Assembly (NCBI GenBank): GCA_963794265.1
Contig: CAWCDJ010000002.1
Coordinates: 62,001 to 126,000 of the forward strand
Reading direction: 5' to 3'
DNA from: CAWCDJ01 sp963794265
Lineage (GTDB): Bacteria > Acidobacteriota > Terriglobia > Bryobacterales > Bryobacteraceae
DNA: 64,000 nucleotides
Within the stretch, counting starts at the first letter, position 1, and every line of letters begins with the position of its first letter. Below the pieces are notes generated by a model. The model saw nothing but the letters and a program-made list of their open reading frames with translations, searched no databases and was not told the origin of the DNA. This document shows, piece by piece, positions 23,658-32,702 of this stretch. Made by a program: the position numbers and the translations under genes.

Positions 23658-25766
23658 ATGATGGCATACAACATTGGCCTGAACGTAGTCGAAGTAGACG
23701 GAGCCGGTGCGCCCCCCCTCGCCGGAGCGGCGGTTTCGGTGGGGGCATTCAATATCCTGACCCAGCGCGGCGTGCCGAACACGCCGGCGCGCATCACCAG
23801 TTTTCAACAGTTCTCCGATCAGTTCGGCAGTTTCTTCGCCGGCGGACTCGGGGCGTACCTGGTCAAGGGCTTCTTCGATAACGGCGGCCAGACGGCGTAC
23901 ATCAACCGGGTGGCGGCGGCGAATGCCGCACCGGCTTCGGTGACATTGCAGGACGGAGCCGGCAAAGACACTCTGAAATTATCGGCCGGGTTTCGAGGCA
24001 ACGCGGACCCGGGAAGTTGGGGCAGCGACTTGTTTCTCCAGGTGGCGGCCAGCTCGCCGGCTACCAGCCGCTTCCGCGAAACGGCACCGGCGACGGTCAC
24101 TGCAGGCACGGCCCTGGCCGCTGCAACGAACATGAGCGGTGCGGGGTTTCCCTTGCTCAGCGTCACGATCGACGGTCAGAGCTCACCGACGGTTATCGCT
24201 TTTCAGGCATCGGACTTCGCCTCTCCGGCGGCGGCCACCCCGGCGGAAATCCGCGATGCCATCAACCGCCGCACCAATCTGCTTTCGGCTTCGCTGACCA
24301 ATGACAATAAGCTGGTTTTGACCTCGGCCGGCCAAGTGGCCGCGCTGCGGAAGGACTGGTCGGCCCTGCAGGTCACGGCTGACAACGCCACGCTGGGCTT
24401 CACGGCGATGGCTGCGCCGGTCCGCGGCACCCCGGCCGACCGTACCACTACGGGCACGCGCATCTCCACTCCCGACCGCTTCCAGCCTGGCGATGCCGTC
24501 CAGCTTGCCGACGGCGCCCACACCGCGACCACCAAGCTGCTGCGGGTGGTTTCCGACGGCACCGTGGAGTGGGCGCCGGCCGTCGCGAACATCGCCGATT
24601 TCGACGTGGTGGCAACGCGGATCACGAAGAAGGAGTTCGACCTCACGATTGCCCGGGGCGGGACGGCGGCGGCCAACGTCGTGGAAACCAAGACCGGTCT
24701 TTCGATGGAGCCGGACGTGGCCGGTTACGTGGTGAAGGTTTTGAACGACGCGGTCACGGGATCGAAGTACGTGGTTGCATCGGACCTGCACAGCGGCAGC
24801 GGTCCGGGCGTGACCGTGCCGAAGGCACAGCCGCTCACGCGCGTCTCCCCGGGAGCGGACGGGACGGCCACGGCGCTCGATTTCATCGGCGCGCAGGGGA
24901 CCACGAAAACCGGCTTTTATGCGTTCGACCCCGCCGACGTGCAACTGGTGTGCACGGAGCGCACGGACGCGGCGATTGTCAACGCGGCGCTGGGCTACTG
25001 CGCCAACCGCGGCGATTGTATGTTCGTGGGCGCGGTGCCGCAAGGGTTCGTGGCAGCGGGCCAGGCGGACGCATACGGGCAGAGTTTTCAGGGCAAGAAG
25101 GTCTACGGGGCGCTCTACGGGCCGTGGATCCAGGTCGCCGATCCGGTTGGCGTAGCCGCGAACGGATCGCTGCCGGTGAAGTGGATTCCGCCCACCGGCC
25201 ACGTGATGGGCGTCTATGCCCGCATCGAAAGCACGCGCGGCATCTGGAAGGCCCCCGCGGGCGATGAAGCCAACATCGTGGGCGCCCTCGATGTGGAGTA
25301 CCAGCTCAGCGACGCGGATCACACGGACCTGGTCGAAAACGGCAGCGTGAACGGCATCCGGGTCGCGCCCGGAGCCGGCATCGTGGTGGATGCCTCCCGC
25401 ACTTTGAGCACGGATACGCGCTGGCTCTACGTCAACGTGCGGCTGTTGTTCAACTACGTCAAGAGCAGCCTGAAGCGAGGCCTGCGCTGGGTGCGGCAGG
25501 AACCCAACCGCGACACGCTCTGGGACGCCGTCAAGTTCGGCAGCGTCCGGCCGTACCTGATGGGGCTTTGGCGGCAGGGCGCGTTCGGCACGGGGAAGGC
25601 GGACCAGGTGTTCACCATCATCTGCGACGCCAGCAACAACCCTCCCGACCAGGTGGACCTCGGATACCTGAAAATCGAAGTCTATTTCTACCCGTCGCGG
25701 CCGGCGGAAACCATCATCATCATTGTCGGCCAGCAGCCGAGCGGTGCGACGGCCAGCGAGGCCTGA
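23658..25766 (+). CDS. Contractile tail sheath protein
   Basis: The protein has 702 residues. The N-terminal sheath pattern is clear: VVEVDGAGAPPLAGAAVSVGAF, ARITSFQQFSDQFGSF and YLVKGFFDNGGQTAYINRV. The conserved C-terminal domain holds GIRVAPGAGIVVDASRTLSTDTRWLYVNVRLLFNYVKSSLKRGLRW, WVRQEPNRDTLWDAVKFGSVRPYLMGLWRQGA and GYLKIEVYFYPSRPAETIII, which is the strand-swapped linker arm. A long middle region (about 110-430) is an inserted surface domain, making it larger than typical sheaths of injection systems. AGGAGG lies 1 nt before ATG 23658 and 4 nt before ATG 23661, so the second ATG may be used. Only one sheath gene exists in the cluster. Confidence 0.95.
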   Translation: MMAYNIGLNVVEVDGAGAPPLAGAAVSVGAFNILTQRGVPNTPARITSFQQFSDQFGSFFAGGLGAYLVKGFFDNGGQTAYINRVAAANAAPASVTLQDGAGKDTLKLSAGFRGNADPGSWGSDLFLQVAASSPATSRFRETAPATVTAGTALAAATNMSGAGFPLLSVTIDGQSSPTVIAFQASDFASPAAATPAEIRDAINRRTNLLSASLTNDNKLVLTSAGQVAALRKDWSALQVTADNATLGFTAMAAPVRGTPADRTTTGTRISTPDRFQPGDAVQLADGAHTATTKLLRVVSDGTVEWAPAVANIADFDVVATRITKKEFDLTIARGGTAAANVVETKTGLSMEPDVAGYVVKVLNDAVTGSKYVVASDLHSGSGPGVTVPKAQPLTRVSPGADGTATALDFIGAQGTTKTGFYAFDPADVQLVCTERTDAAIVNAALGYCANRGDCMFVGAVPQGFVAAGQADAYGQSFQGKKVYGALYGPWIQVADPVGVAANGSLPVKWIPPTGHVMGVYARIESTRGIWKAPAGDEANIVGALDVEYQLSDADHTDLVENGSVNGIRVAPGAGIVVDASRTLSTDTRWLYVNVRLLFNYVKSSLKRGLRWVRQEPNRDTLWDAVKFGSVRPYLMGLWRQGAFGTGKADQVFTIICDASNNPPDQVDLGYLKIEVYFYPSRPAETIIIIVGQQPSGATASEA

Positions 25767-25788
25767 TCCGCCAAGGAGGAGCTATCCC

Positions 25789-26247
25789 ATGATGCCGGAA
25801 GGATATCGCGCAAATGAGTTCGTGCTCATCATCGACGGGACCCCGAGCCCCGGGGTGACCAAGATCTCCGGGCTGAGCGAAGGCGAGGTGGATACCATCA
25901 ACCAGCCGGACGGGGGCTCGAATCACATCTATAAGATTTCCGCGACCACTGTGAAGTTCGATCCGCTGACCATCGAGCGGTATGTGGACGGCAGCCCGGA
26001 AGACGTGCGCTTCCAGCAGTGGTTCCAGTCGGTGTTCAACCTGAATTCGCCCACCCAGGGCGGCTCGTCGGTGCGCAAGAACGGGATGATCGTGAAGTAC
26101 AACAACGGCGTCAAGGTGCTCACCTTCTCGTTCCAGAACGCGTGGATCAAGTCGTCGAAATTCACGGACCTGGAGGCAGGCAGCACCAACTTCTTCAAAC
26201 AGACGATCGTTCTGGAACACGAAGGCTTGCAGCGCGAAACCACTTAG
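25789..26247 (+). CDS. Tail tube protein (T4 gp19-like)
   Basis: The protein has 152 residues from ATG 25789, with a strong AAGGAGGAG ribosome site. It has a gp19/Hcp-like beta-barrel pattern: FVLIIDGTPSPGVTKISGLSEGEVDTI, STTVKF-type strand (ATTVKFDPLTIERYVDG), FQQWFQSVFN, VLTFSFQNAWIKSSKFTDLEAGSTNFFKQTIVLEHEGLQ. The last stretch is diagnostic of inner-tube proteins of contractile tails. It follows the sheath gene by 22 bp, as in most such clusters. Only a single tube gene is present; two are common in Afp/PVC-type systems. Confidence 0.93.
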   Translation: MMPEGYRANEFVLIIDGTPSPGVTKISGLSEGEVDTINQPDGGSNHIYKISATTVKFDPLTIERYVDGSPEDVRFQQWFQSVFNLNSPTQGGSSVRKNGMIVKYNNGVKVLTFSFQNAWIKSSKFTDLEAGSTNFFKQTIVLEHEGLQRETT

Positions 26248-26282
26248 AGGACCGGGGACGGTCCGCGACAGGAGACCTTTTC

Positions 26283-27062
26283 ATGACGGCAGCATCCAGA
26301 GCGCGCGAATTCGAGTTTACCTTGCCCATCGGATACACCGATCCCGAAGGGCAGATGCACAGGAGCGTGGTCCTGCGAAAGATGACGGGACGCGAGGAGG
26401 CGATCCTCGCGGACCGGCGCTACCAGCGGAACGGGGGCAAGCTGGTGACCGAACTGCTGACCAGTTGCCTGGTACGGCTGGGCGACGTGGAGCCGGGCAA
26501 GCACGGTTTGGCGGTGGCGCACCTTTACTCGGCGGACCGGAATTTCATGCTGCTGAAGCTGCGCACCATCACCTTCGGGCCGGATCTGCGCGCCAGCTAT
26601 ACCTGCCCGGCGTGCAGCGAAGTGATGAAGACGGCGGAGGATCTGGAGGATCTGCCGGTCCGCTCACTGGGCGATGGCGAATCGGCGGAGCATATCGTGG
26701 TGGAACTGCAGGACGGGTACGTGGACCGGGACGGCAGCGTGCATACGGCGCTGACGCTGCGGCTCCCCACAGGCGCCGACGAGGAGGCGGTGGCGGCGAC
26801 CATGCGCCAGAACGCCTCCGAAGGAAAGAACTCCCTGCTGGCGCGCTGTATGAAGAGCCTGGGCGATCTGCCCAGGCATCGCATCGAAGCGATCGGGCCC
26901 AAGATCCTTTCCGAGCTGACGATGACGGACCGGCGGCTGATTGACCGCGCACTGAACCAGGCGGCGCCCGGCGTGGACCTGGTCCGCAAACTGGAATGCC
27001 CGCACTGCGGCAACACATTCCAGGCGACTCTGGACATGACCCATTTTTTAGCACTGGAGTAG
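26283..27062 (+). CDS. T4 gp26-like baseplate hub protein with zinc-ribbon cysteines
   Basis: The protein has 259 residues from ATG 26283. The N-terminal beta segment FEFTLPIGYTDPEGQMHRSVVLRKMTGREEAIL is typical of a family found beside tube genes in contractile injection systems and T4-like phages (gp26-type). Two CxxC pairs, C108/C111 (YTCPACSEVM) and C239/C242 (LECPHCGNTF), probably bind one Zn ion each or together. The helical middle (LARCMKSLGDLPRHRIEAIGPKIL) fits a hub assembly factor. Its stop overlaps the ribosome site of the next small gene. Confidence 0.82.
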   Translation: MTAASRAREFEFTLPIGYTDPEGQMHRSVVLRKMTGREEAILADRRYQRNGGKLVTELLTSCLVRLGDVEPGKHGLAVAHLYSADRNFMLLKLRTITFGPDLRASYTCPACSEVMKTAEDLEDLPVRSLGDGESAEHIVVELQDGYVDRDGSVHTALTLRLPTGADEEAVAATMRQNASEGKNSLLARCMKSLGDLPRHRIEAIGPKILSELTMTDRRLIDRALNQAAPGVDLVRKLECPHCGNTFQATLDMTHFLALE

Positions 27063-27064
27063 GC

Positions 27065-27229
27065 TTGGAAGCTCTTCACAAAGAGATCTTCTTTCTTGCC
27101 TACCACCTGCACTGGCCCTGGACCGAACTGATGGATATGGACGTCGCCGAGCGTCAGGCTTACGTCCGGTTGTTGGTGGAGCAGATCGAACGCGAAAACG
27201 CGCAGATGGAAGCCGCCCGGAAGCATTAG
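27065..27229 (+). CDS. Afp6/DUF6760-like small injection-system protein
   Basis: The protein has 54 residues from TTG 27065, the only start compatible with the GGAG at 27056-27059. It carries the compact family signature HKEIFFLAYHLHWPWTELMD, then MDVAERQAYVRLLVEQIERENAQ: a YHxHW core followed by a helix with E-R-(Q/R). Such roughly 55-residue proteins sit between tube/hub and baseplate genes in Afp/PVC-type clusters. The role is probably structural or assembly-related. Confidence 0.8.
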   Translation: MEALHKEIFFLAYHLHWPWTELMDMDVAERQAYVRLLVEQIERENAQMEAARKH

Positions 27230-27231
27230 CC

Positions 27232-28980
27232 ATGCCGATTGCCCTGCTGCTTGCAAACATCGCCGGGGAGTTCGCCAAAGGCGTGAAGTCGATCAACTCG
27301 TGGGATCGTCTGGTGGCGCTCGAGACCACTCTGGTGGCGCGGGCGCGCAGCGCCTTCCTGGTGCACTGGTTCGGCCCCCATCTCCCCCTGGCCGGCTCGG
27401 CGCTGCGCGTGCACATCGAAAACCTGGAGGCGCTGAAGGCCCGGTATCACGCGGCCACGGCGCGCGGCGGGGGCGCAGGCTCCAACCTGATGGAGCCGCT
27501 GGCGGGAATGGCGGGGACGCTGTTCGGCAGCCTCAGCGCTCCCATCAACTCGATGGTGTTTTATGCCGTGGCCGACCGCTACATGCAGAAGTGGTACGTG
27601 ACGCTGCTGGCGGCGCTGAACGTGCTGACCTTCGGCGTTCTCGGCTCGCTGATCGGACTGGTTGTGGGCGTCGCCAGCCCCCTGGCCATTCCTGCCCTGC
27701 TGAGCTCGGACCTGGTGCGCGTGGTCTACGACTTCCTGGGCGCGTTCGCCGAAATGATTCCGGCCTTCGTGCGCTTCTGGCACATCGTCTCCGGCGCCGG
27801 GCCGGTGCGCAATCCCCTGCTGGCCGAAATGCTCGAGATCGGCCATCATCTGGCGACACTGCTCCCGTTTGTGTTCGCGCTGTTCGCGTTCCTGGCGATC
27901 CATGTCACCCGGATTCTCCGTCCGCTCGCGCTGCAACTGCCGCTTTTCGGTGAGCTCATCCGGTCGGTCATGGATGTCATCACCCTGGTGATGGACAATG
28001 CCATCGACCATGTAAAGCTGTTGTTCAGCGGCGAGCACTCCACGTTTGCCGCCATCCTGCGGGTGATCGATGCATTGCAGGCGATGATGCGCAGCATCAC
28101 GCGCACCATGACGGCCGTGTTCGACAAGCTGGAGGAAGCGCCGCGGAAGTGGTACGCGGACATGAGCGGGGGCGCTAGGAGCTGGCTGGACACGGCGCGT
28201 CCGCAGATCCGCGCCGCGACAACGGAGCATCCGGTGGTGGAGTGGTTCAAGGCGCTGGGCCGGACGCTGGGCGAAGTGTCGACGATATTCGCCGCGCGGG
28301 CGGCGCATCCCTCCGCTCCCGGCGCTTCCGGTCCTCCGGGCGCCCTCACGAAGGCCATGGTATGGCTGTGGGGACCGCCGCCGCCCTCGCCTGTGTTGAC
28401 GCTGCCCGACATCCCGGCGTTGGAAGCCGCCGCCGGGGGAAAGCCGGTTCTGCCGAAGGCGACTCTCGGGCAATCGCTCGATTTTGAAGCCGGCTTGCTG
28501 GGAACGCGGCGCAAGTTGGGCCTGCTGCCCGATGCCTTCGCGCTCAGCCGCGCGGCCACGCAGCGCCTGCGCCATGCGCGCTACCCGGGCAGCATCTTCG
28601 CGGCCGGGCAGAAGCGGCTGGAGCGCGATCTCCACATCCCGCTGGCCGATGCCGTCACCGAGGCGCATGAGCGCGAAGTGCGCTTCCGCGACCTTCTGCT
28701 GGAGGCGGTAAACCGCTTCCTCCCGGACCAGGCCGCGGAGCGCGTGCGCGCTCTGGGACCGCTGTTCGATACCCTGGACAAAAAACTGAAGCAGGCGCCC
28801 ACCGGACACACCGTCGCGTTTCCGGTCCTGGACGTGCCCGAGAGCGACCGGCTGCGGGCGGCGGTGAAGAGCCTGCGCATCCGCGTGCCGGGTGGAAATG
28901 AAGCGGAGGCGCGGTCGTGGGGATTGCGGCTCAAGAGCGCCCTCCTCGCGCAGCCGTACACCGCGCGGGCGGGGACGTAA
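27232..28980 (+). CDS. Tape-measure-like hydrophobic protein 1 of 3
   Basis: The protein has 582 residues and starts 2 bp after the previous stop. It opens with a helical segment (FAKGVKSINSWDRLVALETTLVARARSAF), then a short strand ALRVHIENLEAL shared with the next two genes. Hydrophobic helices follow, for example NVLTFGVLGSLIGLVVGVASPLAI and LLPFVFALFAFLAIHVTRIL, between about residues 110 and 230. The C-terminal half is alternately charged helix with Ala/Pro linkers. Long helical proteins with hydrophobic centres are typical of tail tape measures, which set tube length and can contribute membrane-active segments. The N-terminal motif and tandem placement suggest triplication of one ancestral tape measure. 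No enzymatic motif was seen. Confidence 0.6.
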   Translation: MPIALLLANIAGEFAKGVKSINSWDRLVALETTLVARARSAFLVHWFGPHLPLAGSALRVHIENLEALKARYHAATARGGGAGSNLMEPLAGMAGTLFGSLSAPINSMVFYAVADRYMQKWYVTLLAALNVLTFGVLGSLIGLVVGVASPLAIPALLSSDLVRVVYDFLGAFAEMIPAFVRFWHIVSGAGPVRNPLLAEMLEIGHHLATLLPFVFALFAFLAIHVTRILRPLALQLPLFGELIRSVMDVITLVMDNAIDHVKLLFSGEHSTFAAILRVIDALQAMMRSITRTMTAVFDKLEEAPRKWYADMSGGARSWLDTARPQIRAATTEHPVVEWFKALGRTLGEVSTIFAARAAHPSAPGASGPPGALTKAMVWLWGPPPPSPVLTLPDIPALEAAAGGKPVLPKATLGQSLDFEAGLLGTRRKLGLLPDAFALSRAATQRLRHARYPGSIFAAGQKRLERDLHIPLADAVTEAHEREVRFRDLLLEAVNRFLPDQAAERVRALGPLFDTLDKKLKQAPTGHTVAFPVLDVPESDRLRAAVKSLRIRVPGGNEAEARSWGLRLKSALLAQPYTARAGT

Positions 28981-28983
28981 GCC

Positions 28984-30921
28984 ATGCCGATCGACTTCGG
29001 CCGCATCGCCGAGCAGTTCGCCGACCACTTCGAGGACGAGCGCAAGTCCATCAACGACACGTTCGAGAACCTGGCCAAGTGGCTGCGCCAGCGAATCGCG
29101 AGCGAAGAGGAAATGGAGCGCCACTCGCGCCAGTTTCCGCGCATCGATTTCTACAACGGCGCGCTTACGATTTACGTGGATCAGCGGATGGCGGGAGCGC
29201 TGAACAGCGGGCCGGCGCTTTCGCTGTGGGACCGTCTCCAGGCCGGCGCGGAGGCGTTTTGGCACGGGCTCGGCCGCATCGGCCGCGCCGTGCACGAGGA
29301 GATGCTGCCGCCGCGATTCCTCGGCGCCACGGCCGCCATGCTGCAAACCGTAGTCGACGCGATGGAGCGCTATCCCTCCGCCACCGCCGCCATGTTCGAC
29401 GTCCGCATCCGCCGCCCCATCGCCGATATCTTCGGCGAAATCGGCGTCTTCTCGCGGTCCGTTTTGGGCACGTATTGGGACCCCAAGGAGCGCCGTGTGC
29501 GGTCGCCGGGCCTGGAGCAGATCGCCGAATTCGCCCAGGCCGGGCTGGCGTTCCGCCAGGCCCTGGAGGGCATGAGTCCGTCTTCGGCCGCAGCCTCCGG
29601 GGGCTCCGGCATGCCCGCGGCGCTGGGCGAAGTCATCCAGTACATCGCCGGCAGCCTGGTGATTCTGCCGGTGTTTTGGGAGTTGGTGGATGCCACGCTA
29701 CGTTCCACCGGCCTGGCCGTCAAACAGCTCATCCTCACGGCGTTCACGGAGATCGAAATCCAGGTGCATGAATTGCGCCGGTCGATGATCGATATCTTCT
29801 ACGTCAGGCTCGCCCACTGGGGCCGCAAGGCCCTGAACTACAGCGAAGCCGCAGGCATGCTCCTGGGCGCCCAGGTTGCGTTCTACACCAGCTTCACGCA
29901 GCTCTATGTGAACGGGCTGGTGTCCGGGCTCGGCAGCTTCGCCGGCAGTTTGGCGACGTGGCTCAATTACTGGCTCCACATTGTGGAAGTGATCCGCCGG
30001 ATCCTCGAAACCATCATGAACTACGACTTGATGCCCTGGATCCTGACCGGCGTTCTGGGCCTCAGCGGGTATCTGATCTCATTGCTTCCGTTCATCCCCA
30101 AGTTCACGGTCGACGATTTCATCAGCATGGTCACAGGCGCCGGCGCCTTCGCCATCCGAAAATCGGTCAATGCGGTCCTGTGGGCGGTCGAGCACATCCC
30201 GTTCATCGGAGCGGGGCGGAAGGCGAGGGTGCACGCGCTACGGGAGCTGGTGAACCTGGCCGTGAGGGTCCCGTCCCTTCCTCCCGAGACCAGGCTCCCG
30301 CCGCCGGCGAAGCGCTTTCCGGACATCTACGAGGCGTGGTATGGCGCGGGCGCCGTAGATATTCGCGGGGCGTTCGCCCGTCTGCACACCAGCCTGATCA
30401 CGGAAATCTCCACCGCCTCCTTAGCGGCCGAAACGACGCTGTTGCGCCTGGGCGACCGGTTCTCGGCCGCCGCGTCCCGCGCGGCCAACCTGGGATCCGT
30501 GGAGGGCTTTCGGACGATCGCCAGCCGATCCGGCGATGTAGCGCGGCGGGTATTCGGTCAGGAGAGCTCAGGCCGCAAGGCGGATCCACTGGCCGCCCTC
30601 TTCGAAGGCGCGGTGGCGCGCGCGGGATTTTATGTGATCGGCGAGGCGATTCCCCAGTACATTTTCCAGATGCGCTACTTCTGGTGGCGCAGCGCGCGCC
30701 GTGCGCAGCCGCCGGCCAAGGCCACCCCGACCTCGCCCCACATTCTGGCGCGCCGCCTCCGCATAGAGCGCGTGCGCATGAATCGCCTGACCATCCATCT
30801 TCCCGGCCGCAGCCTGGACGACGATCTGATTGCCGAAGTGGCCCGCCGGTTCCAGGGGGCCGTCGAAGACGCCTATCGCACCGCGATAAGTCAACTGGAG
30901 GCGGTACCGGCGCATGGGTGA
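28984..30921 (+). CDS. Tape-measure-like hydrophobic protein 2 of 3
   Basis: The protein has 645 residues, starting 3 bp after protein 1. The N-terminal amphipathic helix (FADHFEDERKSINDTFENLAKWLRQRIASEEEMERHSRQF) leads to the shared strand GALTIYVDQRM. The centre is helical with hydrophobic stretches (EVIQYIAGSLVILPVFWELVDATL, MPWILTGVLGLSGYLISLLPFI). Towards the C-terminus come Arg-rich helices, and the protein ends with RLTIHLPGRSLDDDLIAEVARRFQGAVEDAYR, an IHLPG motif that might contact the baseplate hub. It overlaps protein 3 by 8 bp, which implies coupled translation. Confidence 0.6.
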   Translation: MPIDFGRIAEQFADHFEDERKSINDTFENLAKWLRQRIASEEEMERHSRQFPRIDFYNGALTIYVDQRMAGALNSGPALSLWDRLQAGAEAFWHGLGRIGRAVHEEMLPPRFLGATAAMLQTVVDAMERYPSATAAMFDVRIRRPIADIFGEIGVFSRSVLGTYWDPKERRVRSPGLEQIAEFAQAGLAFRQALEGMSPSSAAASGGSGMPAALGEVIQYIAGSLVILPVFWELVDATLRSTGLAVKQLILTAFTEIEIQVHELRRSMIDIFYVRLAHWGRKALNYSEAAGMLLGAQVAFYTSFTQLYVNGLVSGLGSFAGSLATWLNYWLHIVEVIRRILETIMNYDLMPWILTGVLGLSGYLISLLPFIPKFTVDDFISMVTGAGAFAIRKSVNAVLWAVEHIPFIGAGRKARVHALRELVNLAVRVPSLPPETRLPPPAKRFPDIYEAWYGAGAVDIRGAFARLHTSLITEISTASLAAETTLLRLGDRFSAAASRAANLGSVEGFRTIASRSGDVARRVFGQESSGRKADPLAALFEGAVARAGFYVIGEAIPQYIFQMRYFWWRSARRAQPPAKATPTSPHILARRLRIERVRMNRLTIHLPGRSLDDDLIAEVARRFQGAVEDAYRTAISQLEAVPAHG

Positions 30922-32683
30922 GGACCTCATCATCACGCAGATGGGCCTCATCTTCACGCAGATGAAGCTCTCGCGCCGCCTGCTCGAGGACATCGAGCGC
31001 GAGACCTCGCGCTACTCGGCGCTTTCGCTGGGGGGAGCGCTCTCCTCCAGCGCTTCGAAGTTCGGCGAGCCGCCGATGTACAGCGGTGCGCTGCGCGTCT
31101 ACGTCATCAACATCAACGACCTCACCAGCGGCGGACCGGGCGGCCTGATCGAGACCATCTTCGGCGCCGTGGGGCGATTCGCCGGCGGCACGATCGGGGG
31201 GCTGTTCGGCGGCATCGTCGGCGGCGCGGCCCTGCCGTACAACCTGGCGCAACTGGCGCGCATCGCGGAGGCGGTGGACCGGATCATCGACCGCCTGGGC
31301 ATTGGCCAGGCCACGTCCGGCACCTCCGCCACGTCCTCCAGCCTGCCCACGCTGCTGCCCATGATCACGAACGCGATCCAGGCCCTTAAGAACATGTTCC
31401 AGAGCGCGGCCACGCCGGGCACGGGTCCGGGCAGTTCTCCGGGAAGCCTGGGCGGCCAGCAGTGGCTCGCCATCCTGCAGGCCGTGAAGGGAATCGTGGA
31501 CGGCCTGATTCTCCTCATCCCCGTGCTGATCGGCGCTCTGGCCTCGCTGCTCTACCGCCTGGACGACATTAAGCGCGCCATCCTCGACGTCCTGCAATTC
31601 GCGCTGCGCAATGTGCTGCTGCTCCGCGGCGTGGCGCTGGCGACCATCTACGAAACCATGGCATCGGTGGCGCGGCTGGGCGCAACCGTCGTCGCCACCA
31701 TGACCACCGGAATTCTCACCATTCTGAATTCGGTGTTCCACATCATCGACGCCGTGCTCTCCACCGCGCAGGAGGCGATCCAGTTCATCAGCCGCGGCCT
31801 CAAGGCCACCATCGACCCGCTCATGGACTGGCTGCGTAACGGCCTGGGCAACATACTGATCATGATCGGCAACCTGCGGGTGTTCCGGCTGCTGTTCCAC
31901 CTGGTGGACATTCTGCCCGCCATCCTGCCGCCGCTGCTGAAGCTGCTGGACAAGCCGCCGCTCACCACGGCGGAATCGGGCGCGCTGAGCGCGGCGGCGG
32001 CGCGCCCGGTACCCGGCCCCGGAGCCATCGGCGGCGCCGGAGGCCCCATCGCCGCGTTCCCGGACCTGGCCGCCGCCATCGCGCCGCCGGCCGGCGCCGC
32101 CGCGCTGCGCGCCTCCATGAGTTCCACCGCCACCGTCCTGAACACCGAGATCGGCAACATCGCACGCGCCAGCCAGGGGACGCTGCGCGGCATCGCCGGG
32201 AACATGGAAGATGCGCTGACCCACGGGGAGGACCGCTTCAACCAGGCGCTGGATTCCAAAATCGGAGTCATGCAGGGTCACGCCGGGGATCTGACGAAGG
32301 CCCTGGTTTCCGCGCGCGATGCCGCCGTGTCCACGCCCGACAAGGGCCTCGATGCCATTGCCAAAGCCTATCAGGACTGGATACAGAATCGCGGCCTGGA
32401 CACGCTGCTCGAGCGCATCACCATTTATTTCGGAAAGACTCCCGTGGCGGGCGCCGGCGCGGCGCGCTCCCTGCCCGGACAGATCGTCAGCGAAGCTCCG
32501 GGCGCAGTCCCGCGCGCGACCGTCGAGATTCAGGACGTTGTGATCGACGTACAGCCGGAGGCGGGCGTGCAAGCCGCGGCGGCCGCCGGTCCGTTGAGCC
32601 TGGAGGATATCCGCTATCAGCAGTTCGCGTGGCAGGAGCGCGGAGGATGGAGTCTCAGCATCGCCCCGGTCACTCCGGGATGA
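30914..32683 (+). CDS. Tape-measure-like hydrophobic protein 3 of 3
   Basis: The protein has 589 residues. The N-terminus is helical (QMGLIFTQMKLSRRLLEDIERETSRYSA), followed by the shared strand SGALRVYVININDL. Gly-rich hydrophobic stretches follow (GGTIGGLFGGIVGGAALPYNLAQ; LLIPVLIGALASLLYRLDDIKRAILDVLQFALRNVLLL), then an Ala/Pro-rich linker and a helical C-terminal region with regular heptads. It ends with VEIQDVVIDVQPEAG and a short tail, 19 bp before the tube-initiator gene. Whether all three proteins enter one particle or give particles of different lengths cannot be told from sequence. Confidence 0.6.
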   Translation: MGEDLIITQMGLIFTQMKLSRRLLEDIERETSRYSALSLGGALSSSASKFGEPPMYSGALRVYVININDLTSGGPGGLIETIFGAVGRFAGGTIGGLFGGIVGGAALPYNLAQLARIAEAVDRIIDRLGIGQATSGTSATSSSLPTLLPMITNAIQALKNMFQSAATPGTGPGSSPGSLGGQQWLAILQAVKGIVDGLILLIPVLIGALASLLYRLDDIKRAILDVLQFALRNVLLLRGVALATIYETMASVARLGATVVATMTTGILTILNSVFHIIDAVLSTAQEAIQFISRGLKATIDPLMDWLRNGLGNILIMIGNLRVFRLLFHLVDILPAILPPLLKLLDKPPLTTAESGALSAAAARPVPGPGAIGGAGGPIAAFPDLAAAIAPPAGAAALRASMSSTATVLNTEIGNIARASQGTLRGIAGNMEDALTHGEDRFNQALDSKIGVMQGHAGDLTKALVSARDAAVSTPDKGLDAIAKAYQDWIQNRGLDTLLERITIYFGKTPVAGAGAARSLPGQIVSEAPGAVPRATVEIQDVVIDVQPEAGVQAAAAAGPLSLEDIRYQQFAWQERGGWSLSIAPVTPG

Positions 32684-32702
32684 CGAAACGAAAGGAGAAA
32701 CA

